Part shown: positions 37,701 to 48,823 of the stretch, piece by piece
How the letters are laid out: the number at the start of each line of letters is the position of its first letter
Numbering within the stretch: the first letter of the stretch is position 1
Assembly (NCBI GenBank): GCA_963920765.1
Contig: OY987247.1
Span: forward strand, 17,456,471-17,520,470
Direction: 5' to 3'
Length of the DNA stretch: 64,000 nucleotides
Origin: Ulota crispa
Taxonomy: Eukaryota > Streptophyta > Bryopsida > Orthotrichales > Orthotrichaceae
Notes under the pieces: model-generated
Told to the model about the DNA's origin: nothing
Seen by the model: only the letters and a program-made list of their open reading frames with translations
The model's database searches: none
Translations under genes and position numbers: made by a program

Positions 37701-38964
37701 CCTTCCAATGAATAATCCCGCTTTGGTCTCTGATAAGTCTCTCTTCCCTGATTAAGTTTCTCAAGTCTCTGTGGACCGCGTTGCAGAGGTATTTCTTTGT
37801 CAAGGGACCGCCGTCTGCTCGGTGGCCAACCATGACGAGGGTATCTCTCCGTATCAAGGCCAGCCTCTCCTGGATAAGCAGGCCGAGGATAAGGAGGGCC
37901 CGCTTCCCTAGGTACGAAGGAGCTTTCAACATACCGTCTGTCTCCATAAGCCCCTCCACCCCTGTTGACAACAACAATTTCAGGGAGGAATCGTGACAGA
38001 GACCAGAAAAATTGAGGAAATATTTGAACACAAATATTCAACTAAAAGAAACAAATACAACATTTGACAGGTAATAACAGATGCACAAGACAATTTCATG
38101 AACGAGCTTTCACTCACGGGTTTTCTAATTATGTATTCCAAATGTTAGTATGCACAAATACTATATGCTCGTTCGTGAAGCAAATACTTTCTCCAATCAT
38201 TCATTCATTCATTCGTTTATTTTCTTTCAACATTTATTTTTTGTTGATATTTCCGCAATGTGCCTGCTGCTCAAGTAAATTTTAATAGCCAAAACGGTTG
38301 TGGCAGCCACAGGCTTATAATGGTAAACTTGTTAAGAAAATGAACGTGTCAAGAGCAACTGACCCGTTAGCATAATCCACACACAACAGCACGTTCTTAT
38401 AAAGATTACATTCGTTCAGATATCTGAGATTCACGGAAACCAAGCCTAGTTTCAAAACTATATTCACGTGAAGAAACATTAAACCACTGTTTAATATTCA
38501 CAAGCATTAAGAAGCACAGATTTCTCGGTGAAACGGAACCAGCCCACAGCGAATGCACGTTGGATAAAAGGAGAAGAAGAATGAGGAACCTGAGGTCGGA
38601 GCCGAGATTTGGATCATAGCTCTCCAATGCCTGTGCATCCAAAAGAATAAGGGAGAGTCAGCAGCCAACACAGAAACAGAGGAGAGACCAACCGCCATTG
38701 CTTTTTTATTTCTGCGAAAGCCATAGCCAAGAGCATTTTCCATATGTAGACGGTTTTGTCGCGAGCGTGCTTGATATGACAAGAGAAGTCATTATAGCTT
38801 GTCAGAAACCATGTCATGGACGTGGGATATCCCCCCCACATGGCAGATCTAGGAGTAGAAAAACCACATCAACCGTGTTCTTTGGGTGGGTAGTATAATA
38901 ATGTAAGGCGTACGCTGCTGTTTTCCCAGCCTGCTTGTTGTAGCCCATACCGTACGCCGTCCAT
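31716..38964 (-). CDS. SUA: RNA-binding splicing regulator of the SUA/RBM5/RBM10 type
   Basis: Fifteen coding exons on the minus strand: 38964-38914, 38630-38590, 37961-37136, 36808-36737, 36529-36437, 36097-36018, 35852-35714, 35530-35446, 35354-35263, 35049-34981, 34682-34512, 34131-33951, 33698-32751, 32622-32384, 31901-31716. All phases agree; 1090 aa. Order: an Arg/Ser/Asp-rich N-terminus (about 31-306); RRM1 (about 307-388, RNP1 SRGFAFVDF); a RanBP2-type zinc finger (WMCTVCGCNNFARRVVCFQC, about 415-436); RRM2 (about 465-545, RNP1 SRGFAFIHF); an OCRE domain of aromatic octamers (ASGYYYDAASGFYYDG..., about 610-660); a Lys/Glu-rich coiled segment with KKKMNNVMSVWKQR; and a G-patch (MGWQEGSGLGK) ending QKKALARFHEMI. 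This is the plan of Arabidopsis SUPPRESSOR OF ABI3-5, a nuclear factor controlling alternative splicing, and of human RBM5/RBM10. The small first exon starts MDGVRYGLQQ, closely like SUA. No C2H2 finger was seen. The exon ending at 36018 uses an unusual GTCTGA donor. Confidence 0.93.
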
Positions 38965-40260
38965 TGCGATGCCCTTCACTTTGCATACCCCCAAATGCTT
39001 CCGCTTCACAGCAACACTCCCCTTCCTCTGCCTGATCCTATTCACGTGTTACCTTTCAGTTCCTGTCCTGTAGGTAGATGAACACAAACACAGTGCCTTG
39101 TTATACCACGGATAAATTACACGCGGGATTAGCCTCCATCCTCTGATCGCCTCCCTGAACCGTCCAAGCCTTTGCTGGGAGCCTGCCTACACATCCTTGA
39201 ATGCACAGAGGGAACTCCATACTTGTGCGGACTTAGTCTTCGACCCAGGAGTGCTCACCCCAAACAGAACCCTCTGACCTATCATAGGTACAAGCACAGG
39301 ACACACTCGTCCCATATCCATGTCCCGCATCATCATTATCATCATCATCAATCACAGAAAAACCCAGTCTCTGTCTGTCTAGCCGTGTGTTTGAATTCAC
39401 ACAATTCGGAATTCATCCTGTCACGTAGCATCTTTTACACAACCCACAGTCTAAAAAGTATGCTCTCTGTGCACCTGACATGTGCAACATAAAACAGTGA
39501 TGTCTCCATTGGAAAATTGCTGGCCTGGCTAAACTCCCGTACTACTACATCGAGAAAATTTGACATAAAATGACACGCTCCTGTGTAGATTCCAAACAAA
39601 AAGTGATCTAAAGACAACTAATTGTTGTTCACCACAAACATCTATGCCCACATGCAATGGAATTGATACATACGCCTAAAATACACTCACTTATCAAATA
39701 CATCCAAAACTAAAAATTGCACACCACGTGCAAGGGGGTTCAGGCATGCACTACTAACCCTCCTTTCCCCTAATTCAACTTCTTCAAAAGCAGGACCTTT
39801 AACATAATCACCCTGGATAATCTATAAAAAAAACCACTGTAACAGGCAACGAATTTACGAGACCGATGAAAAAAAGCGCTTAGGGTGGCTCTTACAGGAG
39901 GATCACCGATACCGCAACCAAAAAACACGCGGCCTTCGTCGCACGCAACTCCCTCACTTCCAAATCAAACCCTAAAATTCACACACTGCTCTGCTCTCTC
40001 CTCTCTCCGTTTGCGCTCTGACTCCCCTCACACTCGAAGATAACTAAACTGCACTGCAAAATCTCCGCAAAATAAATCTCGCAATTCAACCCTAGCTCTC
40101 CCGAGCGAGCTTCAATTTGATAACGCCAAACGCCTGGCTCTCTGACCGCTCCAGCAAGTGCCGAAAACCTCTTCGATGCGGTGGAGATGGAATGCGCCAC
40201 GTGCCAGGGGAAATCTAGGAATCCAAAATATAAATTTGTTCTCGTCACGAGATAGTGCGC
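38965..40260 (-). promoter_or_regulatory. Probable 5' leader and promoter of the SUA-like gene
   Basis: No protein-coding exon fits here. A pyrimidine/purine-biased, gene-like block at about 39890-40260 ends on the minus strand in a good donor (CCT|GTAAGA, 39896/39895). A possible acceptor (CCTACAG) lies near 39070. A spliced 5' leader from about 40.2 kb is therefore likely, but this is inference. Confidence 0.4.
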
Positions 40261-40571
40261 TATTGAAATTGTGGTGTTCGGGGAGGTTTTAGGGTTTCGG
40301 GGTCTCTTGCGTGCGTGAGTGATGAGAGAGAAAGGTCAAGGGCGGAGTAACTGCTGTGGCTTTTGGAGTTCATTCACAGACTTTTTCCTTTCGCTCGTCT
40401 GCCCCTGACCGGGTGAGGCCGGGCAGTGCTATTTTGCGTTAAGTCTCCGCTAATTTGGGTTTTCCTTGCTACTTTTACTTTATAAGTTAGTTGGTATTTT
40501 TGCAACCTTTCAAAACCAGAAATTCCAAACTTACTATGAAAGGGTCGCATAATGTCTGGGCAATTGTTTAA

Positions 40572-40952
40572 GGGACTGACTAGGTGGACACCCTCCAATT
40601 GCTACGTGGACATCCCATAGTCAAATTTATTAAATTTGAGATTATTATTACACTGAAGTATGAAATAAACTTAGCATACATTTGTGTTTACAAGCGCTCT
40701 AAACATACAACAAATCTGCCTCATTTGTGACATAGTCAAGAGTTAAACCAATAAATGAACTGTATAACTCCTAACGGTGTCACAAATGAGGTAAATTTGT
40801 TCTATGTTTGCAACGCTTGTAAACGCAAATGTACGCTAAAAGTACTGCTTTGATTTATTTCATATTTCAACATAACAATAATCTCAAATTTAATGAATTT
40901 GACTATGGAGGTGTCCGCGTAGCAATTGGGGGGTGTCCACCTAGTCGGTCCC
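40572..40952. mobile_element. Fold-back MITE (GGGACACC family), copy 3
   Basis: Left end GGGACTGACTAGGTGGACAC; reversed right end GGGACCGACTAGGTGGACAC. Arms of about 180 bp share TTTGAGATTATTATT and the 'tcatttgtgacatagtcaagagttaaac' segment with the element at 6248-6660. It abuts the TTAA element that starts at 40957. Confidence 0.9.
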
Positions 40953-40956
40953 TTGT

Positions 40957-41352
40957 TTAACCCTTAAAGGACCACTTGGTGGCCGTGGCCTGCCCACTGC
41001 CCCACACTGTAGGTTCAACAATAATTATACTATAGTTTCAATAGTGTTTTGGTTGATGGGCACCGATGGTATTGCTTTTAAAAGTTTCAAAAGTCAATAG
41101 TGCATGCCAACCTCATGAAAATTGCAATAAGGGCAGCTTGGGGCCTAATACCATGATTTTGAATTTTCTCACAATTTGAGTTACCTAAAAATATGAGCAT
41201 ATTTGATAAGATGGTTTTTTGCCTTCTATGATGGATCATGTGTTTATGGTCACTTTGGAAAAAAAGCAGATGAAAAACAATTTTTTTGTTGTACAGAATT
41301 TTTTTTCAGGGCCAACGGACAATAATTGTCCTCATGGGCGTTTAGGGGTTAA
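40957..41352. mobile_element. TTAA-bounded fold-back element
   Basis: Left end TTAACCCTTAAAGGACCACTT, right end GGGCGTTTAGGGGTTAA. A subterminal hairpin CCACTTGGTGG is seen at the left, and GTCCTCATGGGC at the right. Interior AT-rich and non-coding. Confidence 0.82.
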
Positions 41353-42424
41353 AGGGAAAAGTTTACTGTAAAATAATTTTGTAACAAGGCCCCTTTGCCT
41401 TGGCCTTTGGTCCATTGCCTTCATCCCCTACATGGAGACTTTACGTCAAAAATTATGTCAAGGCATGTTATTTATCCTTTACATTTTGCGCTTCTACTCT
41501 TGCAAGTTGCCTTGCATCTTTCATTTTGCTCCTCAATTAACTAGATCTTGATTGTGCAATCCAATTCCCAATTGTTTTGCAATTTGTTGAATAAGTTATA
41601 TCAAGCTTTATACAAATACAATATTTTTTGAAAGAGGTACTGATTTGGGGTTCTAGATTAGGTTTAGGGTTTGGTGATGGTTGTCGATTGGATTGCGTGT
41701 TCTTGCAAACCGCAAAGTTACTATTGAGGCAACTTAAGGTTTTCCTTTGGGTTCTTTTAACAACTTATGTACTTGTATAGCTTGAGGTTGATGAATTTCA
41801 TGTTTGCAAAAAAAATAGTGATGTGAAGATTAGATTAGTATTGGTACGTCATCCTGCATCACTTGAAAAAATGATAGTTGTAGTGTGTGGTACCAAGACC
41901 CAAGTGAATTGGCTACATGGATTGTGCAGTCAAACTAGAGAATTACACAATGGTTCAATCACCCTCTGGCATACACATTGAGTGTGAAGAGCTCCATAAA
42001 GCTTCTAGGAATCTAAAGATAACCCTTCAACAAAGCATATATATAGTGTTGTGAAACAGAGACAGCTAGTTTGAAAGCATACATGAGACATAAGAGAAGA
42101 TCAATCATTGAAGAAACGTGTAAATATATATCTATGAGACTGCCAAATCTTACAAATTTCATATTTGATTGAATAAGATATTCAAGTATCATCATTATAC
42201 TGCTAGCATAGAATCAACCAGTGACCATTTCATTTCACCATGGCGTGGTATTCACAAGAAGAGAGCTTCTCTATATAAGAGGAGCAATTAACTGCTCGGT
42301 TAGTATAATTCTAAAGTCCTATGGTACAACAGTTTGAAGAAATGTTGCCTTAATGGAGAAAAGCTAGATGAGTTTTTAAGATGAGGTTGGAGAATGAAAT
42401 TCAAGCTAGCTTACCGCGGTACTG
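41353..42424. other. Intergenic, nothing recognised
   Basis: No exon-like frame or RNA gene. The part next to 42424 lies downstream of the SMP-30-like stop and may hold its 3' untranslated region. Confidence 0.45.
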
Positions 42425-43876
42425 CTAATAGAGGTAGAATACTTGGAATCTCCATAGGGACACCACCACCACAATTGCAACAATGAGAACAATTAGCCAC
42501 ACAGGATGATTGTCAAGGACTTCTGCTAGAAATCCAATCTCCCGGACTTCAAAGTTGTCGTTAGTTTGATTGGCATAAAAATTTGGGAGATAGGTGTGCA
42601 CAATGAAGGTTGAGCGTTTCTTCATGGCTACTGCGGTGGTGTATGCTAAGGCATTCAAGGGCACAACATCCACCACATTAGCGGCCATCCAATCACTAGC
42701 GCTGCCTACTAGCCATACTTTGTGCTTGGAGACAACAATAAGGGTGCCATTTTCCCAAAGTGCCATGCCATCTGCCCACGGCAACTTGTCCTTCATGATC
42801 ACAACATGAACGCTCTTATCCTCCACGCCCACTCGGAACAATGCTTCGGTATTTGATTGCACCACTAGAAGATATTTCTTTGGCTTGTAGACTATGTCGT
42901 TGAATCTAGCCCATGACCACTTAGACTTTGTCATTAGAGGCAACATTGATTGCACAAGAAAACTCTCGCACTTCACAAACACGGATGGCATCCCGTCTCT
43001 TGTCACCTTCCAAAGAAAATTGTTTGCGCAATTTGTCACAAACACATCTCCTGACGTTGAGTCCACGGCCACATCATTGGCGCATGATTTCTCCCCTGAA
43101 TTTCACCAAATTTATGCCCTCCATCTTTAAGAGTCAATTCCCCAATGGACAAGACAATTGATTCCATCCCAAATATTGATGGTTTCAAGGAAAAAACACG
43201 GCCCCCTATTATTTGAGGACACAACTAGTTCCTTTAATCTCGGTTCTCAAAATCAAAGTGCTAGAAATAATTAGGTTGCAAGCTGATAGATCTAGAAAAT
43301 AGATCATAAACATTGATGGTTTCAAAGGCATAACTAAGGTTTGCTCAAAATTGAAAAACATCCAATTTTTGTTTGCTCAATTCACAAAAATAGACCGCTA
43401 GAAACAATTGCAGTTCATGTGGAAGCTTGCAATAGAAAAAGACAATAAGAAGAAAGGGAGAAGATGAAACCTTTGGCAACACCAAGGTTGTCCAATTGTG
43501 CAAAGTAGAGCCTCTTCTTAATGTCCAAATCATAAGCGGCAACTCCACTATAGTTCCAAGTAACAATATCATTCACAACTACAATTACGCAATTGTGCTT
43601 GCGATCTACCTTCACCCCACTCATGGACAACCTACCAGCATACTTGTCATCTTGCATAAACTCCTTGACGGAATTGTCATTTGCCAACTCCAAAATCATG
43701 CCTTTAGAAGCCAATTCCAACAAAAATCAATTATGCACAAGGTCCCAATCAAAACTCTTTGGGAAAAGATTTGGAGATTGAAACTTGAAACTTTGCATCA
43801 ATCTCTTTGTTGCTCCTTTGGCTCTCCACAGCAATGTCACTAGCGCCAACAACCCCCATAGCTTCTGTGTCAACAT
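42425..43876 (-). pseudogene. SMP-30/strictosidine-synthase-like membrane protein with an in-frame stop
   Basis: Two exons on the minus strand, 43876-43471 and 43095-42425, 359 codons in all, joined in phase. The N-terminus has a signal-peptide-like hydrophobic start, then FQSPNLFPKSFDWD, the opening of the SMP-30/calcium-dependent phosphotriesterase propeller of plants (typically FRSPNLYPEGLTWD). Further conserved pieces are SCANDVAVDS, KKYLLVVQSNT and PWADGMALWENGTLIVVS, then a C-terminal membrane helix followed by LWRFQ, as in the plant family. Two defects are visible. Codon 50 is TGA (43729-43727), inside the first blade where the family has a sense codon. The usual metal-ligand Glu of the PEG motif is Lys. 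The rest of the frame is free of stops over about 310 codons, so the loss looks recent, or the TGA could be a sequence error. If translated, the protein would be a secreted or endomembrane hydrolase-like propeller of unknown substrate. Confidence 0.75.
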
Positions 43877-44197
43877 CAAACCTCTCCACACATGCTACAA
43901 CTCTTCAAATTGTATTGGAATTGGGAACACGGGATATTAGATGACAAAGGTTGCAAAACAAAATCACCATGACACAACTTAGGTAAGTGCCAGCTAAAAT
44001 CCTCCAATCCTCTAGAGCAAGGCTATGAATCTCCTTCTCAAGCCAAACAAATAGTCATGGCACAAACACATCACAAGTTTGAAAGCTCAATCAATGGTTC
44101 AAGTCCTTTAGTCACTTGAGCTTTGCAATGAGAACTATGAGTGGAACTCATGTTGGAGTGAATACTTGTGAGCTTGGAGTTGTGGTATCACATTATT

Positions 44198-44276
44198 GGA
44201 GTTGTGATCTCACAAAAGTAGAGTTGTGATCTCACAAAAGTAGAGTTGTGATGTCACAAAAGTAGAGTTGTGATAT
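44198..44276. repeat. 22-bp tandem repeat
   Basis: About 3.5 copies of GAGTTGTGATCTCACAAAAGTA, about 330 bp upstream of the SMP-30-like start codon. Each unit contains TGTGATCTCACA, which is self-complementary (TGTGA...TCACA). Confidence 0.9.
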
Positions 44277-44667
44277 TATAGAGGTGCAAATAATAAAAAT
44301 GTAGTTACTATTCTTCATACAAGAATTCATTTGATTCTATTATTTTACTACTTTTAATTAAACAAAAAATTAGATGTGAAAAGATTTTGTTCAATAATCA
44401 AATTCAAAGGTTAATTTGAAAAATGAAAGAGAGATTAAGAACAAAAATTTAGAAGTTGGCAAAGCACACTACATGGAAATTCATCCCATTAATCATTGTT
44501 TTAGAGTTGGGGGTTCCACATGAAATCCAAAATAGACCTACATTGAATATTGCATTTAGATTGCTTCACACTACTTTCACAAAATTTTAAAGGATTTAAA
44601 TATATTTATTACTAATATAATAAATTTCATTAACAGTTATTGTAATCGAGATTGTAATAAACAATTT

Positions 44668-44901
44668 TTAACCCTTAAATGACCATAGGGCATAGTATAT
44701 ACGGTGACATATAATTGTCATTTGCTACCAATAAAAAATTTTAATTTGAGACCTCAAGTAGCTCATTGAAACCGCATTGATATATTCTCCAACTTCTTTG
44801 TTGATCTCAAATGTAGTAGAGGTGTGGATCCATTCCAAATACAAGAAAAATATCTCGTATTGTACTGGTCGCAAAGGGCCTTTTGGTCGTTTAAGGGTTA
44901 A
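44668..44901. mobile_element. TTAA-bounded fold-back element, short copy
   Basis: TTAACCCTTAAATGACCATAGG at the left and GGTCGTTTAAGGGTTAA at the right, 234 bp. It lies between the divergent SMP-30-like and RRP7 genes. Confidence 0.8.
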
Positions 44902-45367
44902 AAGTCTTGGCAACAACAAGAATGGTGCAAAAAAACAAACCAATGACGTTCATGTCATAAATCACTTAAAACCTTAAAATCTGAAGAGTTGCATGTACCT
45001 GCAAGTGACCAAACAATGAGTCATGAGGTAAATTTCGAAGGCAAGGCAACCTAAATGCAAGCTGCTTTGATTTGGCACGACGATCACCAAACGAGTGGAT
45101 GAAGTTCATTGATCCGTCATCATGCCCAGCTTGGATGGTTTCATCCTATGGACGATTTTCGTCACTGTCGGCCTTTCCGTGATAAATTTCATCGGTCCAA
45201 ATTAAGTGTAGTTCGTTTGACCCTAAAACCCTCGAACCCTAATTCTCGACATAACTTACTCCGGGGGTTTTGAGAGGAGCAGGGGCTGTCTCCGACGTTG
45301 CGCTCCTGTTTCGATTGCAATGCATAATTTCTCGTATCAGTGATTTCAGGCTCGGGTATCCACAATT

Positions 45368-47034
45368 ATGGTAGCAATGAAGTCTCGACCGGCAAAGGAA
45401 GCGGAGGAACGGGACACTGGAAACGATGCGACTGAGCTGAACGATCGAATGCCGGATTCCACAGCATCTGACTCTTTGCGGGGCATGAAGAGTAGGTCAA
45501 GCTTCTTCGTTTTCAGCGTGGACAGACATTGATTCGTTTCCGCTGCGTTGTGCTGATCATATTTCGGTTTTATTGTAATTTTCTCAGAGTGGATCGCAAA
45601 TTATAAGGCGAAGAGACCTGGTGTTGAAGTTTTGCAACGGCAAATTGACCAGTGGATGGCGGATTACGATGTCCGGGAACAGCAGGTAGGGTTTCAGACC
45701 TTGTTCTGCTTAATTGTAATCAGGTGTTTAGTAAATGATTTGCGACAGAGATACATAATCGAAGTTTTCTTCAATCGTGGATATATCACTTATTGAAAGT
45801 TTGAAGTTTGCTAGACTTTTTACTTCGGGAGTTTTCGTACGGTTATGGCATTTCTTTATCCGTGGATATTGTCATGCATTTTGCCGGTGTCCAAGGTAAG
45901 ATTTTTTAAGAAATGGGGAAATTACAAATAGTGGCATGAAATTGAAATATATTTTAGATAGGGGCACAGTTTCAAAATAATTACAAATAGGAGCACAGTT
46001 TTAAATTAATTTGTAAATTTTAGTAAATTTTTTTGGTTTGGACGTTGGTTGATTTAGATACATCACAATACTGTAGTGTTAACCAACTTCCAAACAACTT
46101 AGAGGTCTCTCCAAAAATTGCCATCCCCTTTACTAAAATTTCTTTATTTAGGCTTGATTTGGAGAGTCCTTTAAGTTTTTTGAAAGTTAATTAACATGTA
46201 ATGTGATGTATCTAAATCAACCAATGTCCAAACCAAAAAAATTTACTAAAATTTACAAATTATTTTGAAACTGTGCCACTATTTGTAATATTTTTCAATT
46301 TCATGCCCCTATTTGTAATTTCCCCTTTAAGAAATACTTGAATATTGAATGTTGGCAAATCCCGACCGATGTACAGTTAGATTTTTCTTCAGTTTTATGT
46401 GCTTCGATGGACGAAGGAAACGAAGTATTCTCAGGATCTTCTTGGATTTCAGAGTTTAGTTCAATTTATAACCGAGCAACTCACATTTGGTTGCTTTCCT
46501 CCGTTTATTGGAAGTAATTTCAAACCCTAGAGTTTCAAGAAATACGTGGCTGTAAACCTCTAATTTGCAGGAATAGACACTTTTTTGTCTCGAAGAATCG
46601 GACTGACGTTTTGGTTAAACTTGCAGGCAAAGAGAGACAGAGAAACTGCAGAAGCAGAGGATGGCTGGACATTGGTTGTCGCCAAAACAGGTCGGAAAAA
46701 GACCACTGATGACTCAGGTATAGCTGTGGGAGCCGTAGCCTTAGAAGCAGCTGAAGCTCGTGAAAGCAAGAAACGAAAGAAGGCGGATACCGCTCTTGAC
46801 TTTTATCGATTCCAAAGGCACGAAGCTCGAAGAAATGGTAAGCACAACGCTGCTGCTTTCTCTTCTTCTACTGCTCACCGCTCTGTGAATCCTGTCACAA
46901 ATAGAAACCTCTCTTCTGATCGTTCTGTACTGGTTCGGTTTTGTGCAGAGGTTCTGGAGCTGCAACAAAGATTTGAAGAGGACAAGAAGAGGATTGCGCA
47001 GTTGAAGACTGCACGGAAGTTCCGCCCATTTTAA
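45368..47034 (+). CDS. RRP7: Ribosomal RNA-processing protein 7 (RRP7) family, short form
   Basis: Four exons, 45368-45491, 45588-45685, 46627-46837 and 46949-47034, in phase, 172 aa. The hallmark is the C-terminal RRP7 domain: KKWIANYKAKRPGVEVLQRQ, then DGWTLVVAKTGRKKTTD with a Lys-rich insert, DFYRFQRHEARRN, and the helix LQQRFEEDKKRIAQLKTARK ending in RKFRPF. Yeast and human RRP7 act in the nucleolus in 40S subunit assembly, where the C-terminal tail contacts pre-rRNA; the same is inferred here. Human RRP7A is about 280 aa with an RRM-like N-terminal domain. This model has only a short acidic, unstructured N-terminus, so it is either a plant short form or it lacks an unseen upstream exon. 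ATG 45368 is the first in-frame ATG of the exon. The 941-bp second intron holds a fold-back element. Confidence 0.88.
45911..46328. mobile_element. Large fold-back element (GAGGTCTCT core family), copy 2, in RRP7 intron 2
   Basis: The left end GGGGAAATTACAAATAGTGG pairs with the right-end reverse GGGGAAATTACAAATAGGGG. Arms of about 200 bp meet at AGAGGTCTCTCC facing GGCTTGATTTGGAGAG. Same core as 6837-7355 and same outer tips as 57020-57420. Confidence 0.88.
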
Positions 47035-48592
47035 AGTGTTTGTTTTAGTCATAGATTGCCACTGGTAACACGTAACCTTTTTGTGTCTGCGTGACGGTGA
47101 ACCTGTACAGAAGCGTATCGCTAGGGCAAGCAAGCCTTTGCAGATCATTCGTTCTGGTGTGTCCCTACCCCAAAATTCAATGTCTAGAGTTTGCAACCTT
47201 AGTATTAGCTGAATTATAGTTGTAAGTCACCGATTTTATGACCAGAATGCCTGCTTCAAACAATAGCAAACAATAGCTACAGCATGAGACCGAGAACCAT
47301 GCGTTTTCTTTCAGTCTAGGGCTGATCCATCGTTCTGAGCACTACTGAGGGACGGAGCTTCAAATGTACAAGTTATTACACAAGTTATTCAAATTACTGC
47401 AAAATTTGAATAGTGCAAGATGCAGGTGCACTAATTTGGATAGAATTCAGACTAATCAGGTCTAATTAGTGTGAAGGCATAGAATGTCTCTTGCCCTTGT
47501 TCTCCAATTAGGATTTTGGGCAGAATTTCTGCCAACCCTTGGGGACAGATTGATTTGGCGGCGCATCCTTTCTAAACAGTGACAAGACAGTAATTAAATA
47601 TTGTGCCCACAATATGTTGAAGTTACCTAAGTTACTATGAATTACTTCGTTGCTACGCCTTGACTTGTTTCTTGCATTAGTGCAATTTATTGTTATTAGT
47701 GCGGTGTATAGTAACTATAGCAAGATTTTTACTTTGGAGACCTTACTGTTTGAGGAATACTAACAAGTGAACAGCCATGTGCAGCACAGTACATGGTCAG
47801 AGTGATTTAATGACTGCATTGTAGAACCAAGCAAGAGCTTGAGGATGTTTTCATTGCACATTCCATACTATCGCCATTGTAGTGGGAAAGAGGTGATGCA
47901 ATCTGCTAATTACCGATACTGACACGGTCTTGCTGGAGCTGGTTAGGGTTCCAGTTTTTACGGCTAAACTCAAATCTATTCTCGGGAGAAGGCAGGATTG
48001 TACTCCCTCTGTCCCTCTAAAAACTAAGGTAATCTGCTCATAAACCGTCCAGGTATTAAAACCAGGTATTAAAACCGCCACCTTCTCAAATTCTCAAATG
48101 TACCCTTGCTGTACATGTTTTTTTTCATAGGTTTTCAAAATGTACAAGTAATGTATATTTGAGGAGGTGGGTGGTTTTAGAGATCTATGGCTTTTCCACT
48201 TCAAAATTTCATGACTAATTCCACAAAATTCCAAAAAGTACGAAATGATTTGGGTTAGATGTCAATTCTTCTTGTCTTTCAAGGAAAATTTATTGAAAAA
48301 TAGTTCAAGAAATTTCACCTCTCCAAAATTTAATTTCAGCCCTTAGATGGATGGTTTATGAGCACACTACCTTCGTAACACATGCATTCTAGAATCAATA
48401 TACCATTTACCAAATGTATGCAAAATTTTTAGCTTTGATATTTTTGTTTGGACACCCAAATTCCATGCAAAAAGTACCATATTTGTGCATATTATCAACT
48501 TCTCATTATTGATGATTTAAAGATTAGTAGCAACAATGGTACCTCGTATGGGCAAGGTCAAGCTTGCTAGGAGAGGAATGCTCCCTACTTGC
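47035..48592. other. RRP7 3' flank and gene-free sequence
   Basis: The first few hundred bases should contain the RRP7 3' untranslated region. No other gene recognised. Confidence 0.45.
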
Positions 48593-48823
48593 TTAACCCT
48601 TGAACGGCCCTAGGGCTCTAGAGATATGGGGTTGTATTAGTCAAATATTGTCTTCACCAAATTTCAAGAAGTGCAAAACAATATCAAAGATTGAAGCATT
48701 GTGTGATTGTGGTTGATAACTAAGGGTTTTATAGTAGAGATTGAAGCATTATGTGATCATGATTGATATGTATTAAACTCGTACATATGCCCAAAAAGGG
48801 CCTTCGGGCCATTTAGGGGTTAA
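48593..48823. mobile_element. TTAA-bounded fold-back element, short copy
   Basis: TTAACCCTTGAACGGCCCTAGG at the left; GGGCCATTTAGGGGTTAA at the right, 231 bp. Subterminal palindromes GCCCTAGGGC (left) and GGGCCTTCGGGCC (right). Similar in length to the copy at 44668. Confidence 0.82.

Noticed and set aside
43727-43729. TGA in the SMP-30-like gene as a selenocysteine codon
   Set aside because: Land plants lack the selenocysteine machinery, the family has no Cys there, and no hairpin was looked for or needed; a nonsense change is simpler.
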